NCBI RefSeq assembly: GCF_001039355.2
Contig: NW_019775394.1
Coordinates: 407,525-448,067 of the forward strand
DNA: 40,543 nt
Origin: Lingula anatina
Taxonomy: Eukaryota; Brachiopoda; Lingulata; Lingulida; Lingulidae
Reading direction: 5' to 3'
Of the stretch, positions 22,101-30,796 are shown one piece after another. The notes below the pieces were generated by a model. The model was not told the DNA's origin and made no database searches. It saw nothing but the letters and a program-made list of their open reading frames with translations. The translations under genes were made by a program, and so were the position numbers. Position 1 is the first letter of the stretch; the number at the start of each line of letters is the position of its first letter.

Positions 22101-24330
22101 TAGCTGACCAATTAACGGGTTCACTATCCCAGGGAATCTTCTCATTGTCTATTAGGGGATGTTATTATTGTTTTTTTAAAGAAGTTTGGACATATAAGAT
22201 CTGCTTACGTTTGTACATGGATCAAATTGTTCTGAATGCACCCTTAGAGCAAGTCATTATAATGCTTTGAACCAATCAGAATTTATAAGATGAATACCAC
22301 TTGTACATGTAGAAAAAAAAATGAAAAAAAACATTGCATTGATTTTTGTGCCAAAACTTCTCTCGAAGAGCAATCAATTGATATTTATTTTATGAGCCCA
22401 TTCATTCTTGTAATTAAGGTATTCATAATCTTCACGAGAATATAGTTGGAAGTTTCAGGGATTTTTTTTTTTCTTTTTAACCATCTAAAACAATGACCTT
22501 ATTTTTTCACAAAGACAGTTGGCAATGTAGCTTGTTAAATAAATTCCCCTGTCACATTATTGCATATATGGTAGAAACACTCAAAGCATTAAGAACATCT
22601 GTATGCCTATAGTCAAGTCCTTTAATTTTTCCATCCACTTGAATGGAATATAATTAGTTTAGTGAGGTTACTGAGAACTTTTAAGAAGATATATATCTAG
22701 AGTTAACTTCAAATTATTGCAACTAAATCCAACAAACGTCACCATTTGATTTATCTACTATGATAATCATACCTTTTATTACTGTTACAATCATAATAAA
22801 TATAAAATATTAAAGGTTTCCAAGTGAATAACTGCAATGATAAACAAATATCGATACAAGTATAACCAAAATAAACAATCCCACATAGAACATCTTCACA
22901 CATTTATGTGAGCTTCATTGAAGCTAAATTTAAATTTACCTTTTTATTTCAATAGCCCTCTTATGTTGATATCCAGTTGAATGTAGGCCAGGCCAGAAAT
23001 GAAGAGGAGAGAGTGCAAAGGTGAGTATCATATGCACTATACTGAAAAAGTCAGAAAGAACTGTCAGCATTCATATATACACTCTCCCAGTACAAAATTA
23101 TCATAAATATTAGCTTAAAGTACATTTCAATTAATCCAGACAAGAGTGGATAATTTCAAACAACTACCTGTCAACAAATCTGCCCTATTCTTTAATACAT
23201 CCTCTTTTTTCTCATTTTTGCTTAAGTTCAAGCGCCGGTGAAAATAAAGAGACTCAAAGGGAAGAAACTGTTGAAGCTGCAGCTCAGCCTGATCAGGTAT
23301 GTAATATAAGTAAATAACAGCATGAAATGTTTTATCCCAAACATAAATTAACCTATCATTTATATTTAAATTAATACATTAATACACAGTAAAACATCAG
23401 TTAACCTCAAGAAAAAATAATCCAATCAGACTACAGTTTTTAATTTTGAATAATATCTGTCATCATGGCTTTCCGTCATGGTGTTCATGAACATCTTCAA
23501 TTAACTCGCTACTGCAAAACAGAAATTGAACAGTCACACGTACATACATTACCTAAATACACATTCCAGTATTTTATATCTTCACACACCATCATCAATC
23601 TCCTTATTAAATCTTAAATCATTTTTATTTCAAAAGGTCTTGTATTTTGATATACTGGAAGATCAGAATAAAGCACAGACCAGAAATGAAGGGGACAGAC
23701 TGCAAAAGTGAGTATTACTGCTTAAGTAGGAATAAGCTATCAACCTGCTCAAAATATTGTACAAGAATGAAACTATCATGTACATACTGGGGTATGTTAC
23801 ACAAACATATTTCATTGACAAGTTGGGTATATATATATAGTTGCAGAAAATCAAATTATTGCCACAATATTAACAAGAGCACTCAGAATGCAAACCTACT
23901 CCAATTAATTTATAAGTTATAATTAACAATTAATTAATAACTAACCTTTTGAAGCTTAACAAATGGTTAACTAGCAAATAATTAACCGTTAAATAATTGA
24001 TGGATCATCAATATAATGCTTTCTTTCTAGGTCCATTTGTGACCTATCCTCAAAAATTTCATCAAAGTCTATCCATTACCTTCTGTGTTACACTCGCCAA
24101 TGTTGCCACAGACAAAAAAAATGGTAACAAAAACAACCTACTTGTTGGAGGTTATAAAAGAAAATGATAATGTTGCTGCCTCTTACAGATTTCAGATGGC
24201 TGACCAGCAAAATGGTCTATATCAGCTGCACTTGGCACAAAAACCAGCTACAGGTCAAAGCATTCCTGACTCTGATCAAAATGCAGCCGGTCTGACCAAT
24301 GGCCAGTCAGAACATACAGGAAATGGACAG
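14506..24330 (+). CDS. Gene of tandemly duplicated exon cassettes (internal part)
   Basis: At least twelve short exons with consensus GT-AG borders form a regular series. Exon A has 65 nt (71 in one copy), starts in phase 0 and ends two bases into a codon. It is followed by exon B (61 or 70 nt) or exon C (142 nt), each of which completes the codon and ends in phase 0. Every A+B or A+C cassette is therefore a multiple of three and can be gained, lost or skipped without a frameshift. The order is C, A-B, A-C, A-B, A-B, A-B, A-C. The product is rich in Q, N, E and D, with no membrane segment or fold recognised. Each A exon carries a tyrosine in YVDL, YVDI or YFDI (YxxI/L), and two C exons carry GLYQLH. 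That pattern would suit a disordered cytoplasmic tail with SH2 or endocytic-adaptor sites, which is inference only. The family is not recognised, and the first and last exons lie outside or were not found. Individual exons are listed separately. Confidence 0.6.
15443..15507 (+). CDS. Exon A1 of cassette gene
   Basis: 65 nt between TTTATTTCCATAG and GTGAGTATC. It translates from phase 0 as PSYVDLQQNGAQARNERD and onward, ending two bases into a codon (AG). It contains the YxxL motif YVDL. Confidence 0.6.
15708..15768 (+). CDS. Exon B1 of cassette gene
   Basis: 61 nt after CATTTTAG and before GTATGTTAAG. It completes the Ser codon left by exon A1 and reads LSNGKNREPQSEEHDEALTQ. A second acceptor (CTTAAG, exon from 15714) is also in frame and is the one the other B exons must use. 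Confidence 0.55.
16073..16137 (+). CDS. Exon A2 of cassette gene (tyrosine lost)
   Basis: 65 nt between TTTCAAAAG and GTGAGTATC. It reads ASCLNLHQNGAQTKNEGD and onward. It keeps the NGAQ..NEGDRVQ core, but cysteine replaces the usual tyrosine, so the YxxL/I motif is missing here. It is followed by a C exon rather than a B exon. Confidence 0.6.
16154..16187. repeat. (TA)n microsatellite in intron
   Basis: An uninterrupted alternating TA tract lies 17 bases after the exon A2 donor site. A second shorter one lies at 17041-17055. Confidence 0.85.
16607..16748 (+). CDS. Exon C2 of cassette gene
   Basis: 142 nt after TCTTACAG and before GTAACATTT. It completes a Lys codon from exon A2 and contains FQRADQQNGLYQLH, then IPDSDQNGAG, and ends SEQTGNGQ in phase 0. 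It is very similar to exon C3 at 24189-24330. Strongly Q/N-rich. Confidence 0.65.
17919..17983 (+). CDS. Exon A3 of cassette gene
   Basis: 65 nt between TTTCAATAG and GTGAGTATC. It reads PSYVDIQLNVGQARNEGN and onward and carries YVDI. It is nearly identical to exons A4 and A5. Confidence 0.65.
18196..18265 (+). CDS. Exon B2 of cassette gene
   Basis: 70 nt after TTTGGTTAAG and before GTATGTAAT. Joined to exon A3 it reads STSASENKETQREETVEA and onward to AAAQPDH. Acidic and Q-rich. Confidence 0.65.
19476..19540 (+). CDS. Exon A4 of cassette gene
   Basis: 65 nt between TTTCAATAG and GTGAGTATC, reading PSYVDIQLNVGQARNEEE and onward. It carries YVDI. Confidence 0.65.
19747..19816 (+). CDS. Exon B3 of cassette gene
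   Basis: 70 nt after TTTGCTTAAG and before GTATGTAAT. It is identical in sequence to exon B2 and uses the same donor, so it is a recent duplicate or a copy under conversion. Confidence 0.65.
19956..20151. mobile_element. 196-bp insertion with 12-bp target duplication
   Basis: TATCAGACTACA is present at 19944-19955 and again at 20152-20163, bracketing 196 bases that are missing from the otherwise matching intron copy, where one AATCAGACTACA stands at 23424-23435. The size and the ~12-bp duplication suit a SINE or other LINE-mobilised insert. There is no A-rich tail on either side. An internal inverted motif GACTGTCAGTC is visible. The class is not determined. Confidence 0.7.
20198..21862. mobile_element. 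1665-bp hAT5-like non-autonomous transposon
   Basis: Perfect 15-bp TIRs (CAGTGATTGCGAAAG and its inverse CTTTCGCAATCACTG) are flanked by identical TTGTA at 20193-20197 and 21863-21867. The duplicated intron retains the unoccupied site with a single TTGTA at 18396-18400, which confirms both ends and a 5-bp target duplication. Subterminal GTCCGACGG-type motifs occur in both orientations (21388, 21768, 21839), as expected for transposase binding sites. No transposase frame is visible. CAG-starting TIRs with a 5-bp duplication suggest the hAT5 group. A smaller TIR element lies inside at 20987-21136. Confidence 0.85.
20987..21136. mobile_element. ~150-bp MITE nested in the hAT5-like element
   Basis: CAGGGCCGTAGCCAG at the left is mirrored by CTGGCTACGGGCCAG at the right (two mismatches). 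A GGGGGGAGGG tract follows the left end. No target duplication is evident. The short GTAGCCAG-type TIR is common among hAT-derived MITEs, which is the basis for the class guess. Confidence 0.6.
22956..23020 (+). CDS. Exon A5 of cassette gene
   Basis: 65 nt between TTTCAATAG and GTGAGTATC, reading PSYVDIQLNVGQARNEEE and onward, with YVDI. It differs from A4 at one coding position near the end (GAGAGC in A4, GAGAGA here). Confidence 0.65.
23227..23296 (+). CDS. Exon B4 of cassette gene
   Basis: 70 nt after TTTGCTTAAG and before GTATGTAAT. It reads SSSAGENKETQREETVEA and onward to AAAQPDQ. Its last codon is CAG rather than CAC, giving a canonical AG|GT donor context. Confidence 0.65.
23637..23707 (+). 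CDS. Exon A6 of cassette gene (71 nt)
   Basis: 71 nt between TTTCAAAAG and GTGAGTATT, six bases longer than the other A exons but in the same phase. It reads VLYFDILEDQNKAQTRNEGD and onward, with YFDI in place of YVDI. It pairs with exon C3. Confidence 0.65.
24189..24330 (+). CDS. Exon C3 of cassette gene
   Basis: 142 nt after CTCTTACAG and before GTAACATTT. It contains FQMADQQNGLYQLH, QSIPDSDQNAAG and the ending SEHTGNGQ in phase 0. The LINE at 24388 begins in the following intron, and no further exon was found beyond it. Confidence 0.65.
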
Positions 24331-24374
24331 GTAACATTTTTTAAGTGACTTAACTAGGGTTATTGGGTCAAACA

Positions 24375-24387
24375 AACTGCCCTTTTT
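24375..24387 (+). repeat. Possible LINE target-site duplication, left
   Basis: AACTGCCCTTTTT is found again at 29948-29960, on the far side of the LINE. The same intron position after exon C2 reads GCTGCCCTTTTT (16779-16790), so the motif belongs to the host intron. Confidence 0.35.
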
Positions 24388-24398
24388 GAGAGAAAGGT

Positions 24399-25177
24399 AT
24401 GCTCTTGGTAAAATTTGAGCTTAAGGAGACAACTTATGGATACCGAACAGACCACGCAATGATACACCTGAAACTCACTCTCTCTGAGCAGAAAAAAGGG
24501 AGAGGTTTCTGGAAAATGAACAACAGCCTTCTAAAAGATTTTGAGTATATGAGAGGAGTAAAGAAAATAATAGAGGATCTTAAATATCAATATTGTGCCA
24601 GTCCATATAACAAAGCAGAGTTATGTAAAATTAGTGACAATGATCTGGACTTCTTGTGGATGAGCAAGCATTTTTTGAACAGATATTATTACAGGTTAGA
24701 GGCTATACAATTGCTTACAGTTCAGCAAAGAAAAAGGAGAAAATATAAGAATGAAGACCCTGGCTGAAAAAAATTAAGAAATTATATTCCATGTATACAG
24801 ATAACCCCACATCGAATTTAGAAAACCAGACTCTGAAACTAGAGGAAGAAGAAATGAGACATGAACATATTAGAGGGGTCTATATAAGAACCAAAGTAAA
24901 ATGGTCAGAGGAAGGGGAAAAAACAACTAAATATTTTTTATCCCTGGAAAAAAGAAATTTTGTAAATAAAACTGTAAAGAAAATTATAAGGGGGACAGGC
25001 TGTATTATTACCAATCAAGCAGAAATTTTGAAAGAAATAAGAGATTTCTATAACCATCTTTACTCGAAACAAGATAACCATTCTGAAATTTTTGATTGGA
25101 ACAATATAATCGATAAAGACAAAATAAACATATTAGATGACAATACGGCTAGGCAATTAGAGGGAACAATTACTTAG
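24399..25177 (+). pseudogene. LINE ORF2 fragment: endonuclease end and linker
   Basis: The first frame (24399-24767) contains the endonuclease TDH motif and the linker start GRGFWKMNNSLLKDFEY. After a frameshift near 24750-24775 the second frame (24791-25177) continues with a charged linker (KVKWSEEGEKTTKYFLSLEK) typical of the region before RT, then a TAG at 25175-25177. Downstream, translation continues in the same frame. Confidence 0.75.
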
Positions 25178-25651
25178 CAGGAAGCATTAATAGCCTTAAA
25201 AAGTATGAAGAACAATAAATCACCCGGCCCCGACGGTTTTTCTGTCGAATTTTTTTAATTTTTCTGGAATGATATAGGAACTTTTCTTGTGAGATCATAT
25301 AATAATGGGTTTGCTAAAGGTCACTTGTCCATTACCCAGAAACAAGGGGTTATTTCAATTTTACCCAAAGGGGATAAACCACGGGAATTCTTAGAAAATT
25401 GGAGGCCGATATCTCTCTTAAACATCTCATATAAAATCCTCTCTGCTTGTATTTCGAATAGATTAAAAAAAGTTTTACATTTGCTTATACATGAAAATCA
25501 AATGGGATTTTTGAAAGGACGGTTCATTGGTGAGAATACTAGAATTGTTTATGATGTTTTGCAAATTACAAAAGATAAAAAAATCCCAGGAATGATACTC
25601 TCAGTAGATTTCCTTAAAGCATTTGATAGCATATCTTGGGATTTTATGAAA
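25178..25651 (+). pseudogene. LINE ORF2 fragment: reverse transcriptase fingers/palm
   Basis: It shows the canonical RT motifs NNKSPGPDGF, ENWRPISLLNISYKILS, HENQMGFLKGR and VDFLKAFDSISWDF (the first palm aspartate is in AFD). A TAA breaks the frame near 25254, just before FFWNDIG. The coding sequence is cut at 25650 by an inserted element, so the YxDD-type motif C is not present. Confidence 0.85.
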
Positions 25652-26327
25652 ACAAGGCAGCAAAGCTGTCAAATGTACAGACAAAAATCAGGAAATAACT
25701 ATGCACAAAATAGGCTACTGTCAATTCTGATGCAAAAGTACTTTATGTTAAACTGCAAATTCAAAATCAAATTTTAATTATGCTCAACAGGTAATACTAA
25801 TGTAAGTAAAATGTGTAACAAGCATAAGGCTTCAGGCCCATGGGAGTTCAAGTTCACACTATGAAAACGTATAACTTCCAGAAAAAGAAGCCAATTAGAC
25901 TGCTTTTCCAACTCAGGCTGCATTTTAGTCCTGTATTTCTTTTTTGAAAGTTTGGCAATCATAAGTAACATGGTTTTCCCATAATGGTCATCATGTTGGC
26001 AACACCCAAAATTGTGTTTTCTTCTATTCTGATGCAATATTACATAATGGTTAATAGCATTATGACCGTCAATTTTTAATAAAAAAATATATACGTATCA
26101 TGGCTTTTCAGCAAATGTGACTAGCATGGGTCTTCAAGCCCGTAGAACTTCAAAGTCACACCTTGAAAATGCCAATATGTACAAAATTAAATTTTCACAA
26201 AAAAAAAAACTGTTTAACTGGCAGTAAGAATTACCAAACAGACTGCATTGCCTACTGAAGCTGTATTTCAGTCCCATGTTTCTTTCCTGTAAGTTTGAGA
26301 ACAGTAAGTGACATGGTTTTTCTTAAA
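25650..26327 (+). mobile_element. 5' part of pearl-like element inserted in the LINE
   Basis: The LINE coding sequence TGGGATTTTATG runs straight into AAAACAAGGCAGCAAAGCTG, the same 5' end seen at 2514 and 2784. The following ~150 bases match 2784-2935 closely, and 26180-26300 matches 4988-5100. The assembly gap follows, so its 3' palindrome is not seen. This junction gives an independent definition of the element's 5' terminus. Confidence 0.75.
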
Positions 26328-26784
26328 NNNNNNNNNNNNNNNNNNNNNNNNNNNNNNNNNNNNNNNNNNNNNNNNNNNNNNNNNNNNNNNNNNNNNNNNN
26401 NNNNNNNNNNNNNNNNNNNNNNNNNNNNNNNNNNNNNNNNNNNNNNNNNNNNNNNNNNNNNNNNNNNNNNNNNNNNNNNNNNNNNNNNNNNNNNNNNNNN
26501 NNNNNNNNNNNNNNNNNNNNNNNNNNNNNNNNNNNNNNNNNNNNNNNNNNNNNNNNNNNNNNNNNNNNNNNNNNNNNNNNNNNNNNNNNNNNNNNNNNNN
26601 NNNNNNNNNNNNNNNNNNNNNNNNNNNNNNNNNNNNNNNNNNNNNNNNNNNNNNNNNNNNNNNNNNNNNNNNNNNNNNNNNNNNNNNNNNNNNNNNNNNN
26701 NNNNNNNNNNNNNNNNNNNNNNNNNNNNNNNNNNNNNNNNNNNNNNNNNNNNNNNNNNNNNNNNNNNNNNNNNNNNNNNNNNNN
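26328..26784. other. Assembly gap (Ns)
   Basis: A run of 457 Ns. Open frames spanning it are artefacts. Confidence 1.
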
Positions 26785-26898
26785 GATTGCCAGTATATGA
26801 CTTCCCATTCAACTTCAATAGTAACTATGGACCTATCTCTGCCAGTTTTGGAGATGAAAGGGAAGCAGTATATACAAAGTTTAGTTCATGGTGAAAAG

Positions 26899-27107
26899 TA
26901 GTCAGGCGGCTCAGTCCAAATTTTATCCAGAATTGTGCAAAAGATGATAAAAGCTTGAAATTTTCCACGATGAATGACCATTGGGTGTTTGTCAACCCCC
27001 CGATCCAAAACAGATGAACACCCAATGGTCATTCATCGTGGAAAGTTTCATGCTTTTATCATCTATTGCACAATTCTGGATAAAATTTGGACTGAGCCAC
27101 CTGACTA
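26899..27107. repeat. Foldback: 91-92-bp inverted repeat, 26-bp loop
   Basis: The left arm 26899-26990 (starting TAGTCAGGCGGCTCAGTCC) is mirrored by the right arm 27017-27107 (ending GGACTGAGCCACCTGACTA) with few mismatches. Weaker pairing seems to extend to GGTGAAA (26890) and TTTCACC (27128-27135). No coding content is present. The transcribed form would be one long hairpin. Confidence 0.85.
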
Positions 27108-27849
27108 TACCGTACTGCACATTTTGCTTTCACCACCAATATGTACTTTTTTAAAGCGTAACTCGAAAACCGTTTGGAATACAAAAAAACGGAGACCACC
27201 CCCAGTGTTGGGCTTTACATGCTCTACAAAATGCAAAAAAGAATGGGTCTCTAGCATTAACGGTTCCCGAATTAGAGACAGTTTTCAGTTTCCGCATCTT
27301 ATGGCCGCTACTTCCATGAAAATGCAGCGATTGACCCCAAATTCACGGAGATGAAAGATGACCTGAGGGTAACACTTTCCAATAATATTATTGGTTAAGT
27401 CTGTGTGGTGTCTGAATAACATGGCAAAAAAATTTTTTTTCGTAAAAAATTTTATTTTTTTGAAAATTTTGGCCCGTTTGACCTTGAAGTTAAGGTCAAA
27501 GGTCAAATCCAAGGGCATATTTGAAATCTACACATATGACTTTTGGAAAGCCATCTGTAGAAATTTTTCCCATAACCCCTTCCGAAGGGTAGATAATTAG
27601 CATTTAATTTTGCCATTTTTGGACAAGGGTGCATTGCAATGAGTGGCACACCCAGACCCCAATACGGACAAAGCCCAAATTTTACGTGGAACGAGTTGAG
27701 ATTATAGGTGACCTAAATCCAAGAGATGGATACGGGGGCCCTTACCGTCTAGGAGGAGAAGCGGTAACGGTAGCCATCAGGCGGAGCCGGCAGAACGATC
27801 TGGACGGGACCGAAACCATGTGTACCGCCAGCGCTAACGCTGGTGGTAC
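27108..27849. mobile_element. Uncharacterised insert ending in a terminal hairpin
   Basis: This sequence lies between the foldback and the point where the LINE resumes. It contains a perfect DR1 of AGGTCA at 27493-27505. It becomes GC-rich near the end and closes with a hairpin: arms GTACCGCCAGCG (27822-27833) and CGCTGGTGGTAC (27838-27849), loop CTAA, one G/T mismatch. LINE coding sequence starts again at once (WGKRNITTLGKI). A GC-rich 3' end plus hairpin recalls the pearl-like 3' end, but the sequences differ. Confidence 0.45.
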
Positions 27850-29152
27850 AATTAGAAATGTATCAGTGGGGAAAAAGAAATATTACTACTTTAGGTAAGA
27901 TTACTGTAGTGAAGTCTTTAATTATTTCAAAAATAACACATCTATTGCTTTCTCTTCCCAGCCCTACCAAAGAGTGGCTGCAAAATTTACAAAATATGCT
28001 ATTCAAATTTATTTGGCATGGTAAAACAGAAAAAGTTGCCCATAAAACACTTATTCAGGACTATAAACAGGGAGGTTGCCGTATGATACAGTACATATAG
28101 AATCCTTTGTGAGGGCACTAAAAATTTCCTGGATTCGCAGATTGATAACCTCTGATAAAATAACAAATAAACTTTTTGCTGAAGCCACTGGATCGGATGT
28201 TCAGAGATTGACTCAGTTTGGACCAACTTATGCAAAGGAAATATCTAAAATTCGCAATTCTTTTTGGAGAGAAATCTTAATATACTTTTCAGAATATTCA
28301 GAAAAAATGGCAAGTAATAGTCTCGATGTCATTCTCAGAACTCCAATCTGGTATAATCCTGCTTTATTATCAGACGGCAGAAGAATTTTTTATAAGAATT
28401 TGTATGACAAAGGTTTCCATATTATCCAAGATTTATTTAACAGCGAAGGGAAATTCCTATCATTTGACTATTTTGTAGAAGAGTTTGAAATTCAGATTCC
28501 TTTTACTCTGTATTATGGATTAAAGCAAGCAACCTTTAGTGCCTACCCTGTGCTTAGACTTCTGAATGCTAACGTTATGTTGCCATTACCGCAGATCTCT
28601 AACCCAGTTAAAACATTATGTAATGATAAAAAAGGATGTAGAAGCATATATGACATTTGCATAAAAAGTCTCGGTCAGAGACCAAAATGTGAAGAAAAAT
28701 GGGAACAAGAGTTAGGTATCAAAATAGACTGGCAACTAACGTATAACAATGCCCTGGTTAAAGTTAAAGAAATAAGATTGAAATGGTTTAATTTCAGAAT
28801 AATCCACAGAATTTTGGGTACCAAAGAGTTGCTGTTTAAATACCATATGATCGAGAATCCTCTTTGTAGTTTGTGCAACATACAGGCTGAAACGATAAAG
28901 CATCTATTTATGGACTGTGAATTAGTGAAGCTCTTCTGGACAGAGGTTGAACTATGGTTAAGTCAAATTACAGGAAATGTTTTCAAAATACTGCCATCTG
29001 ATCTCATTTTTGGAAGTAGCGATAAAGTTAAAAACTTTGTAATTCTTCATTCTAAATTTTTTATTTTTAAAAGTACAAAATTAAATTCTAGATTGCTACT
29101 TAAACCAGAACTTAAATCTACTTTAATGAGTATAGCAAATCAAAACATATAG
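27850..29152 (+). pseudogene. LINE ORF2 C-terminal part
   Basis: The part before the frameshift (to ~28090) carries WGKRNITTLGKITVVKSLI and the FIWHGK motif, then GGCRM. After the shift, 28094-29152 is a long open frame with ESFVRALKISWIRRL, a variable middle, and a zinc knuckle CSLCNIQAETIKHLFMDC (28864-28920), followed by FWTEVELWL, and it ends at a TAG at 29150. This is the usual layout of the L1/Tx1 C-terminal domain. Confidence 0.85.
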
Positions 29153-29162
29153 TTATTGTTTC

Positions 29163-29525
29163 AGTTTGTCTTTTTTACTTTTTATTAACTATTAGTTTAC
29201 TTCTAATTATACATGTATATAAATCTGTACATCTTTGTTTGTATATAAATAGGGTGTACGTGCTAGTGTGTGTGAGTTTGGGTATGTGTGACTGTGTGCA
29301 GGAGCCTTTATTTAAATAAAATTAAAAAATTGTGATAAAAATAGATAAGTCACTCTGGTACACTTCAAATGTTATCAATTCCTTATCAATCTGAATGTTT
29401 AACGTACCATAAATAATTTAATTAATATAACATAGTATATTTTCTCTTAAGTGTGAGAGTGGGAGTGACTGTAGTTTTCTTTTTTGTACTACATATATGC
29501 TGTATTTGTGAAGTATTGTGTCAAT
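29163..29525 (+). repeat. LINE 3' UTR, copy 1
   Basis: AT-rich untranslated tail with GT-rich stretches, ending in AATAAA and poly(A) at 29526-29538. The first ~280 bases (CTTTTTATTAACTATTAGTT and onward) are repeated at 29541-29790. Confidence 0.65.
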
Positions 29526-29540
29526 AAAAAAAAAAAAANG

Positions 29541-29790
29541 CCTTTTTTACTTTTTATTAATTATTAGTTTACTTCTAATTATATATGTATATAAATCTGT
29601 ATATCTTTGCTTGTATATAAATAGGGTATGTGTGAGTGTGTGCAGGAGCCTTTATTTAAATAAAAATTAAAAAATTGTGATAAAAATAGATAAGTCACTC
29701 TGGTACACTTCAAATGTTATCAATTCCTTATCAACCTGAATGTTTAACGTACCATAAAAAATTGAATTAATAAAAAAAAAAACTTTAAAT
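29541..29790 (+). repeat. LINE 3' UTR, copy 2
   Basis: Direct repeat of the preceding UTR, starting immediately after the poly(A) run and an N at 29539, and ending in a second A-run (29773-29783). It could be a second, heavily truncated LINE insertion into the poly(A) of the first, or an assembly artefact at the N. Confidence 0.6.
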
Positions 29791-30379
29791 GCAAAATGAG
29801 AACTCTTTGACAAGCTTAAACTAATGTAATTATTTTTATTATTAATAATAATTATTTTACAGGTAATGCATGGTAAAAAATCATTTATTTGACCGTATAA
29901 ATTTCTCATTGCACAGGGAGCTTTTATTTCCAACAGCACCAGATTTTAACTGCCCTTTTTCATAGTCTGGATGTTTTACCTACAGAATCATAAGAAAGCT
30001 AGGAAGTCTCATAAGTATCCCCAATGCTTTATTTTACAGAACAGATGTTGTAAAGCAAATTACTTACACTTTCACTAATTGCAGATAACAATTAAAACGG
30101 AATCAAACGAGTAAAAGGATAGGGAGATATTGAGTGTAAGTTAAGTTTCACCAAGAGTCAACAAGTGTAAACATGTTTTAGTGTCAGAAAAAGATGGAAA
30201 AGGTCAAAGTCAGTAACAGTTAATGTGATTGGCTAATTTCATAACATATTTTAATTTTGATCATCTATTTATCACATGATAACTGAGTTTTTAATAAGGT
30301 CCAAGCATGAGTAATCAAAATAATATTTTAGATATCTTTAATTGAAAACAAGTCTCTTAGGGATTACCTAATAAGGAAA
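29791..30379. other. No gene seen
   Basis: AT-rich sequence. The only point of note is AACTGCCCTTTTT at 29948-29960, a possible right-hand duplication of the LINE target. No exon of the cassette type was found. Confidence 0.4.
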
Positions 30380-30574
30380 TGTTGCATGGCGACTTGCAAC
30401 GTGCGAATGGAAAATATTTTGTAATCACGCAAAGACAATGGAAAAGAAAACAAGTAAATGCGTGATCAGTACGGAGAAATTGAGTATAAATATTTGTGAA
30501 GTTGTATTAAGCGAAAGTCGGTGAATAAACGTTCGAAAGCTCCAATTTGTTGTCATTTATTCCTCACTATAACA
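30380..30574 (+). repeat. Probable 5' LTR (195 bp)
   Basis: It starts TGTTGCATGG and ends ACTATAACA, giving the TGT...ACA ends of a Gypsy-type LTR. It contains a TATA-like GAGTATAAATATTTG at 30481-30495 and AATAAA at 30523. It is followed two bases later by TGGTGGAGG, a candidate primer-binding site beginning TGG. No second LTR copy was seen in the window, so the 3' LTR is absent or outside. Confidence 0.55.
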
Positions 30575-30796
30575 AGTGGTGGAGGAAAAATCGATCCCCG
30601 CTCTACCGAGGCAAGAAGAACGGCAATACATTTATGGTGATGACGGCAGCAGGAGCGAAGACACCGATGGGTTCACACCATCCACCCAAGGGCAAACACC
30701 GTCAGTGCCCCAGTGCAGAGAAAACTGAGTATGCTGGGCATTGAAAATCGCCTAAACATTACCCTAGCAACAATTAATAACTGAAAAAAGCCGAAG

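Larger units (their letters stand above)
21865..23430. repeat. Segmental duplication, copy 2 (with exons A5, B4)
   Basis: Direct repeat of 18395-19945. It starts exactly at the right edge of the hAT5-like insertion, because the insertion landed in the TTGTA at the start of this copy. It lacks the 196-bp insert found in copy 1. Confidence 0.85.
24388..29540 (+). mobile_element. L1/Tx1-like LINE, 5' truncated and interrupted
   Basis: Reading through stops and shifts gives the order of a non-LTR ORF2: the endonuclease C-terminus with TDH (near 24445), a GRGFWKMNNSLL block, a coiled linker, the RT fingers and palm to AFDSISWDF (25647), and, after an interruption, a WGKRNITTLGKI block, ALKISWIRRL, and a C-terminal C-x2-C-x7-H-x4-C zinc knuckle. 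The 3' UTR ends in a poly(A) run at 29526-29538. It was inserted in an intron of the cassette gene and is itself interrupted at 25650-27849. The RT part from AFD to the thumb (~250 residues) is missing. The clade is inferred from sequence style. Confidence 0.8.

Noticed and set aside
26252-26901. Several 160-199 codon frames on both strands
   Set aside because: They consist almost entirely of unknown residues across the N gap.
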